From positions 1 through 15,503 of the forward strand of contig JADGIF010000188.1 of the NCBI GenBank assembly GCA_018985225.1: a stretch of DNA of 15,503 bases, given 5' to 3'. This document shows positions 1 to 8,307 of this stretch, piece after piece. The notes beneath the pieces are model-generated. The model was not told the DNA's origin and ran no database searches. It saw only the letters and a program-made list of their open reading frames with translations. Source of the stretch: Amoeboradix gromovi. Lineage: Eukaryota; Sanchytriomycota; Sanchytriomycetes; Sanchytriales; Sanchytriaceae. The position numbers and the translations under genes were made by a program. The stretch's first letter is position 1, and each line of letters opens with the position of its first letter.

Positions 1-244
1 GCTCACTCGTACAAGTCAATAAACTTCGACTTTGATACTCAATCAATCTTGGATCACCAGTATGTGTCTTAACAAACTGCACTTTGAAGAGTTCAGAGTA
101 CTCTTTGAACCAACACAACCGACAATTGAATGCCTTACGGATGGTACGGGAATCTATTTTTTGTTGAAGATAGGTATTAAGTAGGTCTTGCAGAAGAGCG
201 TATTCTATATCCACTGTTATCGTCTTTAGGTTTGAAATTTGCAT
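1..244 (-). CDS. Partial unknown protein, N-terminal about 81 residues, cut by window edge
   Basis: Reading the minus strand from an ATG at 244, the frame stays open for 81 codons to the window edge, so only the N-terminus is visible. The peptide begins MQISNLKTITVDIEY and contains the stretch WFKEYSELFKVQF. I do not recognise the family. The frame is also open for about 60 nt upstream of this ATG until a TGA near 307, so the ATG is the first usable start. Its composition is protein-like and lacks low complexity. It is divergent from the acetyltransferase at 413, leaving about 170 bp for both promoters. An intron within the visible part cannot be excluded. Coding status is an inference from the open frame only. 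Confidence 0.45.
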   Translation of the reverse strand, partial: MQISNLKTITVDIEYALLQDLLNTYLQQKIDSRTIRKAFNCRLCWFKEYSELFKVQFVKTHTGDPRLIEYQSRSLLTCTSE

Positions 245-412
245 ATGGTGTCTTATACATTTTTCATATCTGAGCAGATTAGAGTAAAATTCTGTGATTA
301 TTTTTCAGAAATACTACAGAAAGAAGAATTATTAAAATTATAATGCTCTTTTAATTTCAATAAATGATTTATTCAAATAAAATACATCGCTGTCACTCGG
401 AGAACTAACAAA

Positions 413-973
413 ATGCTTTCAGAAAAACTCAAGATGATTAATGGTGAAATGTATTATGCCATGGATCCCGATCTGACAAAGGATAGAATAAACGCAAGAA
501 TGCTAACTAGACAATACAACAACTCTTTAGAAAGCGAGTTAGACAAGAGACAAGAGTTACTAGTTAAGTTGTTTTCAGCAGTTGGAGCGAACTGCTTTAT
601 AGAGCCAACAATAAAATGCGATTACGGATATAACGTGAAAATTGGAAATAATTTCTTCGCAAACTTTGATCTTATTCTTTTGGATGTCTGTCCAATCACA
701 ATAGGAAACAATTGTTTCTTTGGCCCAGGGGTTCATATTTATACAGCTACACATCCGCTTAATGCTGCAAAGCGAATCTCCGGAGTAGAGTATGGTAAGC
801 CTGTTATAATTGGAAATAATGTATGGATTTGCGGTGGCGCAATTATTAATCCAGGAGTGAAAATTGGAAATGATGTAGTTATAGGATCAGGATCTGTCGT
901 GACAAAAGATGTAAGAGATAGCGTAATGATTGCTGGTAATCCTGCTGTTTTTATAAAAGAAATAAATGATTGA
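413..973 (+). CDS. Sugar O-acetyltransferase (maltose/galactoside acetyltransferase family, left-handed beta-helix)
   Basis: The 186-residue product matches the usual length of about 185 for maltose O-acetyltransferase-like enzymes, which move acetyl from acetyl-CoA to a sugar hydroxyl in the cytosol. Residues 1-55 form the N-terminal Mac domain (KMINGEMYYAMDPDL, then a basic helix). Hexapeptide repeats of the left-handed beta-helix run from about residue 62 to 178, with turns such as IGNNFF, IGNNCFF, IGNNVWI and IGNDVVIGSGSVV. The family's catalytic histidine is His114 in TATHPLN, and the C-terminal AGNPA motif is present. There is no signal peptide. The ATG at 413 follows AACAAA, a good context. 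The gene converges with the septin, 75 bp between stops. Such enzymes are common in bacteria and also widespread in fungi; nothing in base composition marks this copy as recently transferred. The true sugar acceptor is unknown. Confidence 0.9.
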   Translation: MLSEKLKMINGEMYYAMDPDLTKDRINARMLTRQYNNSLESELDKRQELLVKLFSAVGANCFIEPTIKCDYGYNVKIGNNFFANFDLILLDVCPITIGNNCFFGPGVHIYTATHPLNAAKRISGVEYGKPVIIGNNVWICGGAIINPGVKIGNDVVIGSGSVVTKDVRDSVMIAGNPAVFIKEIND

Positions 974-1048
974 GTGGTAATGATGTTAATGTAGTACGAG
1001 TTTACCACCCCCAATGGGGATACTGGACAGAAAATACTTTAGCAGAGG

Positions 1049-2285
1049 TTATCCAAATTTATTAGTGAAACCTTTCTTCTTTCCTACTTCCTTTGGCTGC
1101 CCTCCACTGCTAACTAAGACTTGCTCCAACTTTTTCTTCTCAACCTCCAGTTGCTGTCTTTGTTTTTCCAGTGCTTCCCTCATCTCTTTATGTCTACTAT
1201 ACAATTCATCCTCGCTTTGTTTCAATTTAGCCTCTTTTTCTTGCACCTTTTGCTGAAATACCAGCTTCATATCGTTTTCCATTTTCGCTAATCTGGCTTC
1301 GTGCTGATGACGTTGCTCTTCCAAGCTGACTAATGGACTAAATAAGTGTAAATTACTTTATATCTTTTGGTACGTATTCCTGCTCTTTTCCCATTGCTAA
1401 TAGTTTTAGAGTTCTGTATTGTTCGTATAAAACATCATTCGTGTGGCTTCTTAGTTCTTCTAAGTGGGTTTTGATCAATAGAGATCGCAATAAATGAAAA
1501 TCGCTATGCTCTGGATTATCCACTTCGATAGATCCCCATGGATACTGTCTGCCACGTACGTTCACTCCATTTTTGTTAATTGTTTGGTTAGATCCAATTA
1601 CAGCAAACGGGATGGCTTTCAGTATATTCGAATTCTCTAGTTTAGTGGCCTCATCGTCAAAATCATAAGTTGTAGGCTGGAAGACTTTTATTCCGTTATT
1701 GCTGATATCTTCCAAAATACGAGACTTAAATGAAGTCAACTCTTCACGAGTTAAAATATCACTTTTAGCTATTACAGGTACAAGGTTGACTTTCTCAGCT
1801 AACTGCTTCATGCAGTCTATGTCAATAGGACGAAGTGCATGACCACTTGGTGGAATAAAATAAATACAACAATGGATTCGACTATCAACTGACTTATTGC
1901 GACTAGGTTTCATTTCTTGCTCTAAATAGTGATCATAACGACTATCAATGCATTCAATTAGTGGACGGGTACATTCTTCGTTGTTGATGTAATCACCAAA
2001 GCCGGGGGTGTCAATAATATTCAAACGCAGCTGGACATTCTTTTCTGACAATACGCCAGTGATTACTTGAGGTTGGATAGTTTTAGGAGTTAGTTTGGTG
2101 AGAGGTTGGGGGTCTTTCAAAGGGTATAAAATACTGTTAAATAAAGTATTAGTTAAAGTAGATTTACCAAGACCTGATTCACCAACAATCATCAAAGTGA
2201 AATCAAAACCTCGCTTCATTGAAGTCTTGTGTAGCTGGTTTGGGAGATTACTCAAGCCAATAGCAGGTGCAGAAGAAGCGGACAT
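1049..2285 (-). CDS. CDC3: Septin, CDC3 group; two exons joined across a 19-nt intron
   Basis: Septins are filament-forming GTPases that scaffold the cell cortex and septum. From the ATG at 2285, exon 1 runs to 1357 and exon 2 from 1337 to 1049, giving 405 residues. Seen: a polybasic start to the GTPase domain (KRGFDF, residue 24), P-loop GESGLGKST at 35-43, switch DTPGFGD at 92-98, AKSD at 173-176 (family usually AKAD), and the septin unique element at about 245-263 (GRQYPWGSIEVDNPEH). The C-terminal coiled coil (about 312-385) includes FQQKVQEKEAKLKQSE, typical of the CDC3 group. Splicing reads KDI-NPLVSLEEQ, matching the family's NP motif at this place. An in-frame ATG at 2327 would add 14 hydrophobic residues; I prefer 2285 (CACAAAATG), which gives a normal septin N-terminus. 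Stop is TAA. Confidence 0.93.
1338..1356 (-). other. 19-nt spliceosomal intron in the septin gene
   Basis: On the minus strand the 19 bases read GTAATTTACACTTATTTAG. Without removal, exon 1 ends at once in AAG TAA and the conserved coiled coil lies in another frame. Removal joins AA|T, giving Asn in the family's NP motif. No other GT-AG pair in the overlap gives this junction. Confidence 0.88.
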
Positions 2286-2327
2286 TTTGTGAATCAGGGG
2301 GAAGAAGAAAATTATAGGTGGCAGCAT

Positions 2328-3692
2328 TTTAGTACACCTAAACTTGCCACTGATTAGAACAAGCTATTCTAACTAGAGATATGTAACTTATCTATAGTGT
2401 CCGCGATTTCTGGGAATTTACAATTTTTTGCTAGCCTTACAAGCTATGGTTAAAAACAACTACTAACGGTGGCAATAGTATTTTTATGTCTTGTTATGTC
2501 TAGCTTTCAACAAAAAACTTGGATTGGAATGCCGTTTTAACATGATGTCAAGAAATTATACCATAGTATTATACGACCAACCCCGAGAAAAGTAGTAAAT
2601 ATCTCTTATACAGACCTTATCAGGCTATTTCTTTAGGACTATGCTCATCATTAGCACCGAAAAGCTCGGTGTTTGTGGTGGGAAAAATGACGGGTATAGA
2701 TATGGATACAGCAACACAGAAAGAAGACAATATATGTGAAGGTGATTCAGCCAGGAGATGGCGGCTATAGGCTCAACACAAAGAAAAGGGTGCATGTATT
2801 TTGTTAGTAGAAACTGTTACACTGATTTTATAGTTCGCAAACAGAAAGGTGAATGAGAGTTATGGCGATATTCATGACACTAGAAGGTTGGTGAGAAGTG
2901 GTGTAGGACCAAACTAGCAAAGAATAGTAACTGCTATTAACAGGCTGGCGCATAAACCATATGCGAAAAGACACAGGCATCTGCACTGAAATATTTAAAC
3001 CCTTGAGGACATTTTAGACAGCATAGAAATGCAATGTGTACGCCATTCTGAAGAAACCTACATTGGAGAGACGCATACATCCGTAAACTGATATGCAAAC
3101 ATAGGAGTTATGCAGAAATTATCCTGTATATTGCGCACGTATCCAATCCCACCATATGGTAGTGTACGCATTATTTAGAACTGTAACGAAGGAACTAGTA
3201 GCATTGCCAGTCCGTCCAAATTCTTGATTTTACAGCCACTAAGACTTTTAATGAAAAACAAACAACCAATTATTTAATCTTTTATTTTAAATAAGGAAGC
3301 ATGCAAGTAAATGCACTGCTGCCCTATAGTCGCTGTCTGCCTCCAAATTGCAATGAAATTAATAAAAGGAAAGTTTATTTAGTTCTTAAGTGGCTTAGAA
3401 GGACTATATTAGAACGATATAGCTCATGTAATCACAGCACATGATTTACTCCATCAAAATTGATGGCTGTCCCGTATTAATCTTAGATTATTGCCGTAAT
3501 AAGATTTGAAATCTCTCGATTACGTTAACGGATGTTATAATTTAACAGCGATTATCGCTTTTGGAGTGAGTTCTGTGTAGTCCGAGAAGTGCAAAAGAAT
3601 TAAAAGAGATGTCATTGTAGCTGTCTCGTGTATTCTGAAAAAGTTGACTAAATTTTAGTATAATAATACTAACAAATTTAGGCCATATCCAA
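2328..3692. other. 1.4 kb stretch without an intact gene
   Basis: No long open frame is present on either strand. It holds a decayed GIY-YIG-like fragment (about 3008-3230), a short plus-strand ORF of 27 codons at 2687-2770 with no recognised content, and small hairpins: 6-bp stem at 2655-2671 (CACCGA/TCGGTG), CCATCAA/TTGATGG at 3451-3466, and an imperfect stem at 3480-3505. TACTAAC at 3667-3673 followed by an AG at 3681 resembles a branch point and acceptor just before the next gene. I recognise no RNA gene here. Confidence 0.6.
3008..3230 (+). mobile_element. Decayed GIY-YIG endonuclease-like fragment, possibly from a Penelope-like retroelement
   Basis: Plus-strand translation from 3008 gives a segment containing IEMQCVRHSEETYIGET. 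This resembles the start of GIY-YIG endonuclease domains attached to some reverse transcriptases (pattern: I-x-x-x-C, then Y-[IV]-G-E-T). After a one-base frame change near 3081 the next frame continues RKLICKHR..., then reaches IW and a TAG at 3160; a third piece (FRTVTKELVAL) resembles the region that usually follows in such domains. What is seen is short motif likeness spread over broken frames. No reverse transcriptase domain or terminal repeat is visible nearby. It could be chance, but order and spacing of the pieces favour a remnant. Confidence 0.35.
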
Positions 3693-4010
3693 ATGGCAGA
3701 CTTCTTCCATGACTTGTTTTCAGAATTAGATTCACGAGCCATAGTAGCTTCAATAGTTATATTTGTAATCGTAGTGACAGTAGGAGCTTTAATAATAGGA
3801 CAACTGGCTCGAAGTTCGGATATTGAAAAAATCAAAGTAAGTAGAAACTCATTTTTTGACTCATCTTACAGAGCACCAGCAAAGGCAAAACTAGACAAGT
3901 TGAGACATTCAATGCTTCCTTATAAACTATCGCCAATTCCTAATTTAGACGAAATCAAAATTGATCCATTAAAGAGCCCAAATAAAAGACAGGCGTATTA
4001 CGTACCATAA
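3693..4010 (+). CDS. Small single-span membrane protein, unknown function
   Basis: The 105-residue product starts MADFFHDLF. It has one clear hydrophobic helix at about residues 16-38 (VASIVIFVIVVTVGALIIG), then a basic, proline-containing tail ending AYYVP. With an acidic short N-terminus and basic residues after the helix, the tail is probably cytosolic, but this is inference. I do not recognise the family. The ATG at 3693 is preceded by ATATCCAA. A poly(A) signal (AATAAA at 4044-4049) lies 33 nt after the stop, supporting a real transcription unit ending before eEF2. Upstream, GTATAATAATACTAAC...TTTAG (3658-3681) could be a 24-nt 5' UTR intron. Confidence 0.65.
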   Translation: MADFFHDLFSELDSRAIVASIVIFVIVVTVGALIIGQLARSSDIEKIKVSRNSFFDSSYRAPAKAKLDKLRHSMLPYKLSPIPNLDEIKIDPLKSPNKRQAYYVP

Positions 4011-4043
4011 CTACAAATATGAAATAAATAGATTTATATTTAC

Positions 4044-4049
4044 AATAAA
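4044..4049 (+). terminator. Poly(A) signal AATAAA of the small membrane protein gene
   Basis: Exact AATAAA, 33 nt downstream of the stop codon at 4010, ahead of the eEF2 promoter. Confidence 0.55.
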
Positions 4050-4225
4050 GTACTTAATCTTCTCACTGGAACACATACATACAAAGAAGTTGAAACCGTT
4101 TAATGACAACAAACTTGCCAATTTGGCATCCGATGTTCAGTTTCTTCATTTCCTCTAAAAATGATTGGACAAGGCACGTGTTTTCAAGTGCAATTGCCAA
4201 TTTTCAGAGTATCCCCGTTCAAAAA

Positions 4226-6770
4226 ATGGTCAATTTCACAGTTGAACAAATTCGTGGGTTAATGGATATTCCGGGTAATATCCGTAATATGTCTGTTATT
4301 GCTCACGTCGATCATGGAAAGAGTACATTAACTGATTCTCTAGTTAGCAAGGCAGGTATTATCAGTACTGGTAAATCTGGTGAAATGCGATATACAGATA
4401 CTCGCCCAGATGAGGCAGAACGTGGTATTACTATCAAAAGTACAGCTATTAGTATGTATTTTGAAATGGGCAAGGATGACTTGTCAGATTTATTAGAAAA
4501 AACAGAAACTACTGATTTCTTGATCAATTTAATCGATTCTCCGGGTCACGTTGATTTCAGCTCAGAAGTCACTGCTGCTCTACGTGTTACTGATGGAGCT
4601 CTTGTTGTTGTAGACACGATTGAAGGTGTCTGTGTTCAAACCGAGACTGTTTTACGTCAAGCTCTTACTGAGCGTATCAAGCCTGTCTTGTGCGTTAACA
4701 AGGTAGATCGTGCGCTATTGGAACTTCAGCTTGAAAAGGAGGACCTATATCAGAACTTTCAGCGTTGTGTTGAGAGTGTTAATGTCGTCATTTCTACTTA
4801 CATGGATGAAGCATTAGGCGATGTACAAGTCTACCCTGATCGAGGTACTGTCGCTTTTGGTAGTGGATTGCACGGATGGGCTTTTACTCTTCGTCAGTTT
4901 GCTAACAGATATGCTACCAAGTTTGGTGTAGATCGCAACAAAATGATGAAAAGATTGTGGGGTGAAAACTACTTCAATCCTAAAACAAAGAAATGGACCA
5001 CAAAGGGGCAAGACGCAGACGGAAAACAATTGGAAAGGGCATTTAACTCATTTGTGTTAGACCCTATCTACAAGCTATTTGATTGCATTATAAACAGCAA
5101 GAAGGAAACAATGGGTCTATTAGAGAAACTAGAGATTAAGCTTAAGCCTGACGAAAAAGAATTAACAGGAAAACCATTGTTGAAAGTAGTTATGAAGAAA
5201 TTTCTACCAGCCAGTGAAGCGTTGTTAGAGATGATAGTCATTCATTTACCATCTCCACGCAAAGCACAGCCTTACAGAGTAGAGACACTATATGAAGGAC
5301 CTATGGATGACGAATGTGCAATAGGTATCAGAAATGTAGACCCTAAAGCACCACTTATGTTGTATGTATCTAAAATGGTACCAACAAGTGATAAAGGTAG
5401 ATTTTATGCATTCGGACGAGTATTCTCAGGTACAGTTAAAGCAGGTCAAAAAGTAAGAATTCAGGGACCCAACTATGAACCAGGAAAGAAGGACGACTTG
5501 TTTGTTAAATCAGTACAGAGAACTGTCTTGATGATGGGTAGAGGTGTTGAAGCAATTGAAGATTGCCCAGCTGGTAACATTATTGGTCTAGTTGGTGTCG
5601 ATCAATTCTTGGTTAAATCAGGAACCATTACAACCAGTGAAAAAGCACATAACCTGAAGGTCATGAAGTTCAGTGTCAGTCCTGTTGTTCAGGTAGCTGT
5701 GGAGTGCAAAAACGCAAATGACTTGCCAAAGCTTGTTGAAGGATTAAAGAGATTATCCAAATCTGATCCATGTATTCAGGTTCTTACATCAGAAAGCGGT
5801 GAACATATTGTTGCAGGTGCTGGTGAATTGCATCTAGAGATCTGTCTTAAAGATCTAGAACAGGATCATGCTTGTATTCCTATTAAAGTATCACCTCCAG
5901 TCGTACCTTACCGTGAGACTGTCCAGGAAGAGAGTGACCGTATGTGCTTAAGTAAGTCTCCTAACAAGCATAATAGAATCTTTATGAAAGCAGCACCTAT
6001 TAGCGAAGAATTGAGCAGAGACATTGAAGCAGGTAAGATGGGCCCTCGAGATGATCCTAAAATCAGAGGTAGAACGCTTGCAGACGATTTTGGATGGGAC
6101 CTAAATGAAGCCAGAAAGATTTGGTGCTTTGGACCAGAAACATCAGGTGCTAATTTGCTTGTTGATGCCACAAAGGCAGTTCAATATTTAAGTGAAATCA
6201 AGGACTCTTGTGTGGCTGCATTTCAATGGGCAACCAAAGAAGGTGCACTTTGTGATGAGAACATGCGAGGAGTTAGGTTTAACATTCTAGATGTTGCACT
6301 ACATGCTGACGCAATTCATAGAGGTGGTGGGCAATTAATTCCAACTTGTAGAAGAGTTTGCTATGCATCTGTGTTAACCGCTTGTCCATCTTTGCAAGAA
6401 CCTGTTTATTTGGTAGAGATCCAGGTTCCAGAGCAAGCTATGGGTGGCATTTATGGTGTTTTAAATGCAAGAAGAGGTCATGTATTCTTTCAAGAGCAAA
6501 AGATTGGAACACCACTATATAACATTAAAGCATATTTGCCAGTTATGGAGTCATTTGGTATCTGTAATTAATTTAGGATTTAGTGCTGATTTGAGAGCAG
6601 CAACAGGAGGACAAGCATTTCCACAATCTGTATTTGACCATTGGCAATTAATGAGCGGAGACGCAACTGAAGAGGGAACTATGCCGAATAAAGTGGTATT
6701 AGGAATTAGAAAGAGAAAAGGTTTAAGTGAGAATATTCCAGGAGTTGAGCATTATTACGACAAGTTGTAG
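4226..6770 (+). CDS. EFT1: Translation elongation factor 2 (eEF2); two exons joined across a 19-nt intron
   Basis: eEF2 is the cytosolic GTPase that translocates the ribosome. Exon 1 (4226-6557) plus exon 2 (6577-6770) encodes 841 residues, against 842 in yeast. Seen from [15 protein letters not shown]-loop AHVDHGKS at 26-33, DSPGH at 104-108, NKVD at 158-161, and domain IV with [11 protein letters not shown], where His698 is the site modified to diphthamide. The splice joins ESFG to [16 protein letters not shown], exactly the conserved family sequence; the C-terminus is YYDKL, where the yeast protein has the similar YYDKL end. An in-frame ATG at 4103 would add 41 residues with no counterpart in the family, so I take 4226 (AAAAAATGG). 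Stop is TAG at 6768-6770. Codons are uninterrupted over 2.5 kb, a useful control on sequence quality. Confidence 0.97.
6558..6576 (+). other. 19-nt spliceosomal intron in eEF2
   Basis: The 19 bases GTATCTGTAATTAATTTAG interrupt the Gly codon of the conserved ESFGF motif (TTT G|GA TTT). Retained, the frame ends in TAA at 6569-6571. Removed, the invariant GFSADLR...GGQAFPQ follows in frame. This is the best supported intron in the window. Confidence 0.95.
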
Positions 6771-6777
6771 GTTATTA

Positions 6778-6783
6778 AATAAA
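6778..6783 (+). terminator. Poly(A) signal AATAAA of eEF2
   Basis: Exact AATAAA seven bases after the eEF2 stop, in the 157 bp between convergent gene ends. Confidence 0.5.
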
Positions 6784-6927
6784 ATCTTTAAATAACTTCT
6801 ACGATTGACTTTAAGCGTCCATTTGCAGGGGTTATACAGCCTCTTACTGCAAGTGCTATTTCAAATATTGCAACTTTTATCCTACTAGATTGCTAGTGGA
6901 CTGCGTTTAATACCTGTGAATCATGAT

Positions 6928-7407
6928 TTATTGAAAGAACGCTGCTAATAATAGGAACAGATGAGAAACTGTCGATGCAGAACTGAAGAGATTCGTTGGA
7001 GGCGAAGTATCCGTAGGCTTAACTGGGGTAACGGGTGTGCCACTCAAAGGGCCACCTTTGATTGTAAATGTTGGAGTATAAGCTATGTCAGCATGGTCAT
7101 TGCTATTGACTAGCAACACTTTATAATCGCCATCGGTTAAGTTGGTAGAAATAGGATCATTCGGACTGTAAAACCATCTAGCATTAACGGATGGATTGAA
7201 GTTGGTGATTTGCTCAACTTTCTGGTCTGTAGCGGCATCCACGTAATACAAATCCAGCGCGGTAGGGAAGCCAGCAGGTACTTTTGGCTTATCTCCTTCT
7301 AACCACTCAATCATTGCGCCACTGGTCTGGTTTCGTTTCCATACTTCACCGCCCTTTGGAGCAGTGATAGTAACTTGAAACGCGAATAGAGATGATGAGA
7401 ATATCAT
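6928..7407 (-). CDS. Kre9/Knh1-like Ig-fold cell-surface protein, GPI-anchored
   Basis: The 159-residue product carries the fungal Kre9/Knh1 N-terminal (Ser-Thr-rich GPI-anchored) domain: VTITAPKGGEVWKR at about 12-25, an IEWLEG strand, NARWFYSPND, and YTPTFTIKGG closing at about residue 124. A Thr/Pro/Ser-rich linker follows, then a hydrophobic tail (VSHLFLLLAAFFQ) typical of a GPI signal, with small residues before it as likely anchor site. Two N-glycosylation sequons are visible (NQTS, NLTD). Such proteins sit at the plasma membrane or wall and are linked to beta-glucan assembly. The start is uncertain: the ATG at 7407 gives only MIFSSSLFAF before the domain, a short leader. A better-looking leader (MQTNQNSCFTYLTIVLASA, ATG at 7468) lies one base out of frame. 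Convergent with eEF2. Confidence 0.8.
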   Translation of the reverse strand: MIFSSSLFAFQVTITAPKGGEVWKRNQTSGAMIEWLEGDKPKVPAGFPTALDLYYVDAATDQKVEQITNFNPSVNARWFYSPNDPISTNLTDGDYKVLLVNSNDHADIAYTPTFTIKGGPLSGTPVTPVKPTDTSPPTNLFSSASTVSHLFLLLAAFFQ

Positions 7408-7457
7408 TAACTGCTGAGGCCAAAACAATTGTTAAATAGGTGAAACAGGAATTTTGA

Positions 7458-7874
7458 TTAGTTTGCATCCAACCACAGTATTTTGTAATTTTGAAAAATT
7501 TCAACTGTTTGCAGTAGCTCTTCATCAAAACTCTGGATCTCCTTGAAAATCGAGAATTCCCAGAGACACTGTCAAAGACAATCGCTCTATCAAGGTGGTT
7601 TTTCATACTTCCAACACCCTTAGGAAGGCGTAAGCAGGATGCATGTCTTTCAAGTACATATTCATCTCTTAATAACTCACGGCTATTGAATTTTGTAGAA
7701 TAAATCATTTATTGCGAATTTGTATGCATTTCTATATAATTTCATGACTTTCCTAGATTTTTCCAATAGCTTAAATACTCGATATTCTTCCTTTTCACAA
7801 ATAGTAATGGAATAAATAGATGTAATCCTGAATATGTCAAATCTAAAGAAATAACCAACAGTTACAGTATACAT
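7458..7874 (-). pseudogene. Frameshifted ORF with an LYR motif (possible mitochondrial LYR-family assembly factor)
   Basis: Three overlapping minus-strand frames read as one protein if two one-base changes are allowed. Piece 1 starts at the ATG at 7874 and contains KVMKLYRNAYKF, with Leu-Tyr-Arg at residues 46-48, then INDLFYK. Piece 2 continues NSRELLRDEYVLERH after a slip at an A4 run (7691-7694). Piece 3 continues KEIQSFDEELLQTVEIF and ends LWLDAN-TAA at 7458 after a slip at a T4 run (7546-7549). For the second break a 26-nt GT-AG intron (GTCTCT...TTCAAG) is an alternative. The LYR tripeptide in a basic helix near the N-terminus followed by an acidic/basic helix suits LYR proteins (iron-sulfur or respiratory assembly), but the match is weak. 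It could be a pseudogene or a gene damaged by sequence error. It ends only 50 nt before the Kre9-like start. Confidence 0.35.
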
Positions 7875-8307
7875 CAACGTTGAGGAACTGGTCCAAGCAT
7901 GAAATCAGATGTCTTTCAACCCATCCTCAAGAGAGATCAACAATAAATAAACATTTAAACCATTTATTTAATAATTCGTATGTGATTTTCTTACCACGTG
8001 TGCAACAATAGAGACCATATGGCAGCAAGGAATACAAATCTCAAGTATCTGCATTCTTGTTCAATCCCGCCTCAGGGTAGCGAAAGCGTGAGCAATCACT
8101 GTAACGGATTTCCTCGTTTGATGTTATGATTTTGCGACTATTTCAATGATAAAATTCACATAGTAGCGATAAATAAGCTTATTATATCAAATTCCATAAC
8201 TACTAGTTGTCTTGCAGTTAACTAGAAATAAGTTTTAAAGATGGAATAGCCATTTATGTAATCATTAAGATTAAGTATGTATTTACTAGAGTTTTTTATA
8301 ATTGTGG
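7875..8307. other. 430 bp intergenic stretch
   Basis: AT-rich, with no open frame of note. AATAAACATTTAA at about 7946 recurs near 9690 at another gene end. A GC-richer patch at about 8060-8110 (GTAGCGAAAGCGTGAGC) was checked for tRNA or snoRNA structure without success. It probably holds the promoter of the LYR-like ORF and the 3' UTR of the secreted-protein gene. Confidence 0.5.

Noticed and set aside
739-1014. Minus-strand ORF of 91 codons
   Set aside because: Shadow of the acetyltransferase beta-helix repeats.
1014-1256. Plus-strand Cys/Ser/Phe-rich ORF that looks like a small cysteine-rich protein
   Set aside because: Antisense to the septin coiled coil; Glu/Lys codons read backwards give Ser/Phe/Leu/Cys.
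2687-2770. 27-codon plus-strand ORF (MTGIDMDTATQKED...)
   Set aside because: Short, no conserved motif, no neighbours supporting it; may be part of the decayed element but cannot be shown.
8051-8110. Possible tRNA or snoRNA around TTCAATCCCGCC and GTAGCGAAAGCGTGAGC
   Set aside because: No acceptor or D stem pairs with the T-arm-like piece, and no paired C and D boxes with a closing stem were found.
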